Positions 37,871 to 44,850 of a stretch of 44,850 nt of DNA are shown piece after piece. The notes beneath the pieces are model-generated. The model was not told where the DNA came from. It searched no databases and was given only the letters and a program-made list of their open reading frames with translations. The translations under genes were made by a program, and so were the position numbers. The stretch lies in contig CAIKZJ010000322.1 in the NCBI GenBank assembly GCA_903831845.1, positions 1 to 44,850 on the forward strand, in the 5' to 3' direction. This DNA is from an uncultured Ignavibacteriota bacterium. Its GTDB lineage: Bacteria > Bacteroidota > Ignavibacteria > Tepidaquicellales > Tepidaquicellaceae. The stretch's first letter is position 1. The number at the start of each line of letters is the position of its first letter.

Positions 37871-39130
37871 TTACTCCGTCTTCCTTTTATCCAGAAGGTC
37901 TTCGACGATGTCGTCTATGACGACTACGCCTTCCATTTTCTTCTCTTTGTTTATTACGGGTATTGCAAGAAGATTATATTTCGAAATTATTTCAGCCAGA
38001 GAATCAAGTCTGTCGTCGTCGTAAACATACGCCAGGGTTCTTTTCATTATGTCGTACAAAATCATGTTCGGGTCGGCGATGACAAGGTCCCTGAGCGATA
38101 CTGTTCCTTTAAGCCTGCCGTCATTATCTACAACGTACAGATAATATATTGTATCGGATTCGGGCTTCACAGACCGAAGGTACTCGATCGTTTCATCGAC
38201 AGTAATAGTTTCCTTGAATGAAATGAATTCGGTCATCATAAGACTTCCGACTTCCTCATCTTCATACTGCAGGATTTCCCTGATGTCGTCGGAAGATTCC
38301 TTTTCGATTTCGTTCAGGAGCTGTTCGGCTTTATCCTCTTCGAGTTCATCAATAAGGTCCGCCGCTTCGTCTGCCGGCATTTTCTCAAGAACGTCAGCCG
38401 CTTTTTCAATGGACAGGCTTTCTATCATTTCTATCTGCGCCTCGGGTTCGAGTTCTTCGAGAACGTCTGCGGCTTTTTCCTCGTCAAGCGATTCGAACAA
38501 TGCCTTTCTCGATTTCTGGTCGAGGTCCTCGATAACGTCTGCAAGGTCGGAAGGATGAAGCGTATGCAGTTTCGTGTATGGTTTTGACAACGTTATGCCG
38601 AATGTCGAATAATCCACCGCCTCTACGTCGTCGAAAAGAATATATTTTCCCGGAACCTTTACTCTGAACGGAGACAGCACAGACGATACGGGTCTTGAAA
38701 TGCCGAGACGGCGGAAAATGCCGTCCAGGCCTACATCGACGGCCACGGCATAAGAGCCCGAAGCAACCTTTACGAGACGGACGTCGTTAACCCTTACAAG
38801 TTTTCTTCCGTTTATATCGAGTATCTGCTTGTCGAGTATGTTTTCGGCCAGGTTGAGTATGTTGGTGTTTTCGGGAATTGTGTATTCTACCATTTCTTCG
38901 CAGTACACGACGCAGTCGAGCTGTATCTTCCTGACATCGAATCTGTCAAAATTCAGAATACGCTCTTCGCCTTTTACTTTAACCTTTACCGCAACTATGC
39001 GCGGTTTTTCCTGAGAAAAAATAACCAGAACGTCTTTAATCCGGCCCATCGGTTCACCCGAATTGTCGAAGAATTTCTTGTCAAGGATGTTGCTTAGATA
39101 GTATGTGACCAGAAAACTCATAAGGCACAA
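37871..39130 (-). CDS. MgtE N-domain plus CBS-pair protein with PRC-barrel-like N-terminus and no channel domain
   Basis: LHPSDLADVIEDLDQKSRKALFESLDEEKAADVLEELEPEAQIEMIESLSIEKAADVLEKMPADEAADLIDELEEDKAEQLLNEIEKESSDDIREILQYEDEEVGSLMMTEFISF then two CBS motifs; ends at KRKTE with no TM segment. Confidence 0.9.
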   Translation of the reverse strand: MCLMSFLVTYYLSNILDKKFFDNSGEPMGRIKDVLVIFSQEKPRIVAVKVKVKGEERILNFDRFDVRKIQLDCVVYCEEMVEYTIPENTNILNLAENILDKQILDINGRKLVRVNDVRLVKVASGSYAVAVDVGLDGIFRRLGISRPVSSVLSPFRVKVPGKYILFDDVEAVDYSTFGITLSKPYTKLHTLHPSDLADVIEDLDQKSRKALFESLDEEKAADVLEELEPEAQIEMIESLSIEKAADVLEKMPADEAADLIDELEEDKAEQLLNEIEKESSDDIREILQYEDEEVGSLMMTEFISFKETITVDETIEYLRSVKPESDTIYYLYVVDNDGRLKGTVSLRDLVIADPNMILYDIMKRTLAYVYDDDRLDSLAEIISKYNLLAIPVINKEKKMEGVVVIDDIVEDLLDKRKTE

Positions 39131-39380
39131 ATTAAAAGTTTTTAAAAAATGTTTAATGAATATTTTCAGATATTCATCACCATTCTGTCTTTAACTATCC
39201 GTAGTTGCTTATTATAGTACGCTGTATGCGGGCGAAAATTTAGATACGTAACGGTTTCGTTATATCTTCAGACTGTAGGACGTCATTTTTTCTACGACAG
39301 CGTAATCGTTTCAAAAATAAGATACCCAAATTTGGTTTTTTATTATATAGAAAATTTTTTCCCAATGATTCTAAATACAA

Positions 39381-39401
39381 AAGCCCGCTCATCGCGGGCT
39401 T
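39381..39401 (-). terminator. Terminator downstream of the hutH-like gene
   Basis: Minus strand AAGCCCGC-gatga-GCGGGCTTTTGTATTT. Confidence 0.75.
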
Positions 39402-39413
39402 AATATTTTTCTT

Positions 39414-39441
39414 CTAACTACTAACTTCCAACTACTAACTA
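39414..39441. repeat. Heptanucleotide tandem array, 4 units (CTAACTA/CTAACTT/CCAACTA/CTAACTA)
   Basis: Read directly; lies between the hutH-like stop codon and its terminator. Confidence 0.85.
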
Positions 39442-39447
39442 CTGCTC

Positions 39448-40974
39448 TTAATACGTCTTCAGTTCTCCGATTTCCTTTTCCACCGCTTCGAGTATCGCTC
39501 TGCTCTTAACGCAGGCCATCATATTGTTGTGGTCTCTGAAGAGCGGGCGGTCGATATCGAGATGTTCGACGACTTTCCTTACCGCGGTATGCGCGGCTTT
39601 CGTGCCCTTGCCTACGCTGTAATCCCTGAAATCAATCGCCTGAGCGGCTGCTATGAATTCGATTCCGAGTATTCCGTATGCGTTCTCGATAATCTGCCTT
39701 GTCTTCAATGCTGTGTTCATTCCCATGCTGACGAAGTCTTCCTGGTCTGCGGCAGCGGGTATCGACTGTATCGAAGCCGGAGCAGAAAGGATTTTCTGTT
39801 CAACAATCATCATGTCGGCAGTGTACTGGCTGAGCATGTGACCGGAGAACATTCCCGCGCCCTTTGTTAGGAACGCCGGAAGTCCGACGCTCAATGCCGG
39901 ATGAAGAAGCCTGTTGAGTCTTCTTTCGGAAAGAACGCAGACCATGGTTACGGCCGCTCCGAGCATATCGAGCGGAACGCTGATGGGCGAGCCCTGGAAG
40001 TTCGCGCCCGTGAGAACTATTTCATCGTCCGGAAGGAAAATCGGATTGTCACCGACGCCGTTGAGTTCGATTTCAACCTGTTCGCGCGTCCATCTCATCT
40101 GGTCCCTTGCCGCGCCAATAACCTGCGGTGTCGAGCGCATAGAGTAAGCGTCCTGAACTTTTACTTTCACCTTGCCTAGAAGATCGGAGCCTTCTATCAT
40201 TCTCTTTATATTTTCAGCCGAAGTAACCGCGCCCTTGAAACCCCTTAAGGCGTGAAGTCTCGTATCGTAAGGTTTCATGTTCGCCATTAACGCTTCGAGA
40301 GTCATTGCAGCGGCTATTTCCGCCTGCTTGAGAAGTCTTTCGATTTCGTATATCTGCAGGCATGCCATCGCGTTTATGACGTTGCTGCCGTTGATAGCGG
40401 CAAGACCGTCGCGAGCCTGAAGACCCGGAACGGGAATGCCGGCTTTCTTCAACGCTTCAGCCGTGGTCATTCTTTCGCCCTTATAGAACGATTCGCCTTC
40501 GCCCATCAGAGAAAGAGCTATCTGGCTCATCGGCGAAAGGTCGCCGCACGCGCCTACGCTGCCTTTCATGCAGGTTACCGGCGTTACGCCTTTGTTAATC
40601 ATATCGACGTACGTCTGTGTGATTTCCGGACGGCAGCCCGAGAATCCGTTGGCGTGAACGTTTATTCTGGCAAGCATAGCAGCTCTAACAACTTCAACCG
40701 GGAACGGGTCGCCGATACCGGCCGCGTGATTGTATATAAGATATTTCTGGAATTCCTTTACCTGCTTGTCGTTAAGCACGACGTTCGCGAGTTCGCCGAT
40801 TCCCGTATTAACGCCGTACATTATCTCCTTAGCGACTATTCTTTTTTCAAGAAATCCCCTGCATTTTATTATCCTCGCAAGCGCGTCAGGATGCAGCTCA
40901 ACTTTTTCTCCGTTTACGGCTACGTTGTAAACGTCCTCGATTTTCAGATTCTTACCTGTAATTACTACCGGCAT
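39448..40974 (-). CDS. hutH: Histidine/aromatic amino-acid ammonia-lyase family (HutH-like) with Ala-Cys-Gly MIO triad
   Basis: MYGVNTGIGELANVVLND...YNHAAGIGDPFPVEVVRAAMLARINVHANGFSG...TCMKGSVGACGDLSPMSQIALSLMGEGE...GLAAINGSNVINAMA...QDAYSMRSTPQVIGAARDQ. Symbol reflects family only. Confidence 0.9.
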   Translation of the reverse strand: MPVVITGKNLKIEDVYNVAVNGEKVELHPDALARIIKCRGFLEKRIVAKEIMYGVNTGIGELANVVLNDKQVKEFQKYLIYNHAAGIGDPFPVEVVRAAMLARINVHANGFSGCRPEITQTYVDMINKGVTPVTCMKGSVGACGDLSPMSQIALSLMGEGESFYKGERMTTAEALKKAGIPVPGLQARDGLAAINGSNVINAMACLQIYEIERLLKQAEIAAAMTLEALMANMKPYDTRLHALRGFKGAVTSAENIKRMIEGSDLLGKVKVKVQDAYSMRSTPQVIGAARDQMRWTREQVEIELNGVGDNPIFLPDDEIVLTGANFQGSPISVPLDMLGAAVTMVCVLSERRLNRLLHPALSVGLPAFLTKGAGMFSGHMLSQYTADMMIVEQKILSAPASIQSIPAAADQEDFVSMGMNTALKTRQIIENAYGILGIEFIAAAQAIDFRDYSVGKGTKAAHTAVRKVVEHLDIDRPLFRDHNNMMACVKSRAILEAVEKEIGELKTY

Positions 40975-41015
40975 ATATAACTCCTGAGTTTATTTGATTA
41001 ATAATTATTTTTGTT

Positions 41016-41921
41016 TTAATCGTTTTGTTTCAGATTCATTGCCCAGACTTTGTACTCTTCATCAAGGCCGTCTATTTTCATTCCCGTCACCTCTTCGAGA
41101 AACTTCTTTCCTGTCTTATCCTTTTCATAATTGTCGCGGAAATTTTTGTAGAATGTTCTCAGCAAATTCTTTTCCTGAAGGTACTGGCAAAGGTATCTTG
41201 CCTGCGCGTAATGAAATGAACTGTTGTCTCCATAGAAAGTATCGTCGTCGGTCTTTAATAATTTATCCAGCGAAGTATACGATTTATGTTTAAGCGCGTC
41301 CAGCAGTTCGGGTAGGCGCCAGTTTGTATGTCCGAGTATAATCCCGTTTTCCATCGAGCATCTTTCATAAAGCGAGCCGAGACCTTCGTTGAACCAGGAA
41401 GGAATATCGGGGAAGTCGTAACGGACAAAGGCATGCGTCATCTCGTGCACGAGCGTTCCCGAGCCCGTGTTAATGTTCATCAGCATCGCTTTCTTGGACG
41501 GCTTGTAATATCCGAACCTTGAAAGGTCCTCGGTGTCGCCGTAGAGTTTTGCAGCCCAGTTCCTGTAAGAAGAATCGTCCTTAAAAAGAAAAATAGTTAT
41601 GAGTTCGTCAGGTTTCGTAATGAAATAATCGTTGTAGAAACACTCCTCGGCATTTGAAATCGTATTCTTTATTATGTAGGTTGTTCTTTCCTTGTTCAGG
41701 TTGCTCGCGATAACAAAACAGGAATGGTGTGTAACTATGAAATCTTCGGAGAGCTGCGCCCTTAATTCTTTTTCCCTGCTGTCGTAATCGAAAGTCACTG
41801 AATCCTTACCTGCCGCGATTCTGACGACTGGTGTATCAGGAGACTGCACGCGGTTACTCTCAGGCTGCCTGGTTCCGCAGGATAACAGCTGAACAAATAT
41901 TAGCAGGAGTACTTTATGCAT
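41016..41921 (-). CDS. Putative lipoprotein zinc metallopeptidase (HExxH)
   Basis: Lipobox MHKVLLLIFVQLLSCGTRQ; GTLVHEMTHAFVRYDFPDIPSWFNEGLGSLYE (HEMTH plus downstream NEG). Confidence 0.75.
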   Translation of the reverse strand: MHKVLLLIFVQLLSCGTRQPESNRVQSPDTPVVRIAAGKDSVTFDYDSREKELRAQLSEDFIVTHHSCFVIASNLNKERTTYIIKNTISNAEECFYNDYFITKPDELITIFLFKDDSSYRNWAAKLYGDTEDLSRFGYYKPSKKAMLMNINTGSGTLVHEMTHAFVRYDFPDIPSWFNEGLGSLYERCSMENGIILGHTNWRLPELLDALKHKSYTSLDKLLKTDDDTFYGDNSSFHYAQARYLCQYLQEKNLLRTFYKNFRDNYEKDKTGKKFLEEVTGMKIDGLDEEYKVWAMNLKQND

Positions 41922-42200
41922 ACTTAAATGGATTTCCCGGGATATTGAAAGTGCTCAAAGGCATTCGTTCTCCGTAATTAAGGTAATTTCAATATATCAT
42001 ATTTATTCCATCCCTTAAATTCAATTTTTTCCTCCAAAATGCAAAATATTGACTGAAATTTCTTTTTGAATTTTAATATGTATTTTCTATTTTTAGTGTT
42101 TGATTTTTTATATGCTCCAAATGGAACCATATCAGTAAAAAGCAGTATAAAATTTGAAACTATTTTGCACGATTTTCGTCAAAACAATAAAAAACACATT

Positions 42201-43052
42201 ATGCGCAAAATATTACTGACACTCATCTTATTCATCTTTGCTACAGGTACATACGCCCAGGACAAAAAATACAGTCACTGGAACGACGAATGGTTGCACA
42301 TCAAGCATCCGACTATCGAGGTTTCATACGGAATCACTAAAACCAAACTCGACGGATTCTCGGCCAGGTTCGAGAATGTTTCGCTCGCCGATATCAAACT
42401 CGGATTCTCCAATGAAATTTACGAACACAGGAAAGAAGATTTTCTCAAATATGTATATCCGTATTTCAATTTCGGGAACGTTTCTTCCGACCTTGATTCA
42501 CGCGAAAAGACCGCAGGCAATCTGAAATCCAGCAGCTGGCGGTTCGGATTCGGAAGGAAAGAAGGATATCCGATTAATCTCGGCGGTCAGTTCTCGATTC
42601 TTCCGTACACTTCCAGCACAATGACGTGGACGAGGCTCGATATGAAATCACTTCCCGATTCGTCGAATCTTACCGACATGAACAGGCTGCTTCTCTACGA
42701 CAAGGCGTTCAGGTTCGGAAGCTCATGGGACGGCGGACTGAATATCAACTTCACTAAAAACTTCGCTATTAACGCCGGATACGAAAGAGCCAACACATAT
42801 CAGAGATATCTTTTCTGGAAACAGACAGGAAGCATGATAGTAGAGGAAGTCGGAGTCGGTTTGATAGACGAATTCGTGAAGAGCATTTTACACAGGGAGC
42901 CCGTTGCTGGTTCTATAGTCAACTTCCTGCTAAAGAACGCTTATTACTTCGGTGTATATCAATTAAGGTCGAAAGAAATGAACTGGCCTTTCGGCGGCGA
43001 AGCTGCGCTTAACTTCGATTCGTTCAAATTCGGATTTACCGTAACATTCTAA
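42201..43052 (+). CDS. Putative outer-membrane beta-barrel protein of unknown function
   Basis: Signal peptide MRKILLTLILFIFATGTYAQ at 42201 (ORF opens upstream at 42066); alternating hydrophobic strands, terminal Phe (FGFTVTF). Confidence 0.75.
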   Translation: MRKILLTLILFIFATGTYAQDKKYSHWNDEWLHIKHPTIEVSYGITKTKLDGFSARFENVSLADIKLGFSNEIYEHRKEDFLKYVYPYFNFGNVSSDLDSREKTAGNLKSSSWRFGFGRKEGYPINLGGQFSILPYTSSTMTWTRLDMKSLPDSSNLTDMNRLLLYDKAFRFGSSWDGGLNINFTKNFAINAGYERANTYQRYLFWKQTGSMIVEEVGVGLIDEFVKSILHREPVAGSIVNFLLKNAYYFGVYQLRSKEMNWPFGGEAALNFDSFKFGFTVTF

Positions 43053-43064
43053 AATATAATTTTC

Positions 43065-43094
43065 AGCCCGCCGGAAAACGGCGGGCTTTTTTTA
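43065..43094 (+). terminator. Terminator after 42201-43052
   Basis: AGCCCGCCG-gaaaa-CGGCGGGCT followed by TTTTTTATTTT. Confidence 0.88.
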
Positions 43095-44501
43095 TTTTAT
43101 CAGAACCATTTTCTTCACATCCGTAAAATCCCCCGCGGTCAGCCGGTAATAATAAACGCCGCTGGATAAACCGCTGCCGTCAAAATCTATTTCATATACA
43201 CCCGCGCGCTGTCTCTTGTTCAGGAGCGTTTTGATTTCATTTCCCGCAATACCGTACACCGACAACCTTATATCTGATGTTTTCCTGATTTCATATTTTA
43301 TTTTCGTTATGGGATTAAAAGGATTCGGATAATTCTGATACAGCAGGAAATCTCCCGGGGTCCCGGTTTCCGTTCCGCTGATTCCGGACGGTATCGGAGA
43401 GTACCATACTTTCCCCGAGCCCGCTCCGCAGTAAACGATAGCGTCGTTGTATGAATTCAGACAGTCGAACCATGTATTCGTTCCGTCTTCGACAACCCAG
43501 TTTGCACCACCGTTCGACGTGAAAAGTATCGTACCCGATGAAGGCGTTCCGTGTGCCGCATATCCCCAGTCCGGATCGGTAAACAGAATATCGTTTATCT
43601 GTGTATAACTGTACGCTGCAACGGGATTATTCTGAAAAACCCAGTTCAAACCGCCGTTTGTAGTCTTGTATATGTTTTGCTTATCGAGGTTGCTTCCTCC
43701 TATCCAGCCCGTAAGCTCATTCTGAAAATTAATACACAGAAGAGCATTAGCGCCGTTCGAAGTAGGAGGTATTCCGGCAAAATAATTTACGTATGTCAAG
43801 CCCTGATCCGTGGTTTTCCTTAAGAAATTCTTACCGCATATCCAGCCTGTCATACCGTTGAACCAGTACTGTCCGAACAGTTCGCAGCTGATCGACGCCG
43901 GAACGACAATTTCAGTCCATACCACACCTCCGTCTGTCGTTTTTATAGTGAACGCATTGAACTCCGATCCCTTCCGTCCGATGGCGATACCTGTATTTGC
44001 GTTGAAGAAATACACCGAATTGAGCACGCCCATTGACGACGGAGGCACCTGCTTTACCCAGTTCAGACCGCCGTTAGTGGTTTTTCTTATCTGGTATCCT
44101 CCTCCGACAGTCCAGCCGGTAAATTGATTAATAAAGTATACACTATTAAACACAGTAGTAAAGGTCGTGTCATTGAAGGAAACCGCGGTCCAGTTGACTC
44201 CGCTGTTGCTCGTCATTACAAGACCCATGCCGGTATGAGACGCCCATCCCATGTTCGAGATAAACTGTACGGATGTTATCTGACTCGTCGTCGGTGTCTG
44301 AAAATAGTTCCAGATGCCGTTGACGTCGTCCGTTATTGAACCGGTGCCGTCCGAAGAGTGAACAAAATAATTCGCATCGGGAATATACCTGTAATTGTAC
44401 TGCGGATAGGAAGATACAGTGAATAGCAGCAATGAGATTATTAGAATATAATATTTCATATTATGCTGTTTGTTTAACTGATATACAAATTTAATAAACA
44501 C
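43092..44501 (-). CDS. Secreted YCF48/BNR-like repeat protein with T9SS sorting domain
   Basis: GWTVGGGYQIRKTTNGGLNWVKQ, TIKTTDGGVVWTEI, LRKTTDQGLTYV, YKTTNGGLNWVFQ repeats; C-terminal YQNYPNPFNPITKIKYEIRKT...DVKKMVLIK. Confidence 0.88.
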   Translation of the reverse strand: MFIKFVYQLNKQHNMKYYILIISLLLFTVSSYPQYNYRYIPDANYFVHSSDGTGSITDDVNGIWNYFQTPTTSQITSVQFISNMGWASHTGMGLVMTSNSGVNWTAVSFNDTTFTTVFNSVYFINQFTGWTVGGGYQIRKTTNGGLNWVKQVPPSSMGVLNSVYFFNANTGIAIGRKGSEFNAFTIKTTDGGVVWTEIVVPASISCELFGQYWFNGMTGWICGKNFLRKTTDQGLTYVNYFAGIPPTSNGANALLCINFQNELTGWIGGSNLDKQNIYKTTNGGLNWVFQNNPVAAYSYTQINDILFTDPDWGYAAHGTPSSGTILFTSNGGANWVVEDGTNTWFDCLNSYNDAIVYCGAGSGKVWYSPIPSGISGTETGTPGDFLLYQNYPNPFNPITKIKYEIRKTSDIRLSVYGIAGNEIKTLLNKRQRAGVYEIDFDGSGLSSGVYYYRLTAGDFTDVKKMVLIK

Positions 44502-44516
44502 ATTTAATATATATTG

Positions 44517-44850
44517 TTACTTTATTATAACCATTCTTTTAATTTCGGAGAATTCCCCGGCGGTAAGCTTGTAAAAATATACTCCGCTGGCCATATCGCC
44601 CGCGTTGAACATCAGTATATAATCTCCCGCGTTCTGACGGCTGTTTACCAGAACCCTGACTTCCCTGCCGAGCAGATCGTATATCTTCAGGCCCACATCC
44701 CCGTCGTTCGGTATTGAATATGTAACTCTTGTCGAACTGTTGAACGGATTGGGATAATTCTGAGACAAACTGTACCGGACCGGAAGAATATTTTCGCCGT
44801 TCCTTATGCCTATAATCGTACTGACCTGTTTTAAAATTATTTTATTGTAC
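44517..44850 (-). CDS. C-terminal part of a T9SS-sorted secreted protein (5' end beyond window)
   Basis: Open minus frame to the window edge: ...STIIGIRNGENILPVRYSLSQNYPNPFNSSTRVTYSIPNDGDVGLKIYDLLGREVRVLV...EIKRMVIIK. Confidence 0.85.
   Translation of the reverse strand, partial: YNKIILKQVSTIIGIRNGENILPVRYSLSQNYPNPFNSSTRVTYSIPNDGDVGLKIYDLLGREVRVLVNSRQNAGDYILMFNAGDMASGVYFYKLTAGEFSEIKRMVIIK

Noticed and set aside
39448-40974. A complete histidine-utilisation (hut) operon
   Set aside because: No hutU, hutI or hutG-like genes flank the lyase in this window.
43092-44501. Photosystem II assembly factor (YCF48)
   Set aside because: The repeats resemble YCF48/BNR propeller blades, but the signal peptide and T9SS tail indicate a secreted surface protein; no photosynthesis genes are present.

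Overview
44.85 kb bacterial chromosomal window, probably from an Ignavibacteria/Bacteroidota-type genome. The lineage call rests on several secreted proteins with type IX secretion (T9SS) C-terminal domains ('NYPNPFNP...KKMILVK'), two PorV/PorQ-like barrels and a gingipain-like C25 peptidase. Most genes are on the minus strand. Content includes: recJ (3'-truncated at the window edge, TTG start, missing from the supplied ORF track); tRNA-Leu(CAG); nuoAB and nuoCDEF, separated by about 27 kb and in permuted order; UDP-sugar genes (UXS-type decarboxylase, ugd, galE); an acyl-CoA synthetase; a C25 peptidase; a co-directional run of about 12 kb (14658-26844) joining a T9SS-cargo/PorV-like module to a glycan module (GT39, FemAB/GNAT-like, ArnA-C-like epimerase, formyltransferase, amidohydrolase, glycosyltransferase, flippase); an M28 peptidase; a PQQ-type sugar dehydrogenase; an Nramp transporter paired with a membrane-domain-less MgtE-like protein; and a histidine/aromatic ammonia-lyase homologue with an Ala-Cys-Gly MIO triad. 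Intergenic DNA is rich in repeats: 7-nt tandem arrays, a composite inverted repeat with a CCCGACttGTCGGG core flanking a metallo-beta-lactamase-fold gene, and clustered perfect hairpins. No CRISPR array, rRNA, transposase or prophage was seen. All calls come from reading the sequence; no database search was run.
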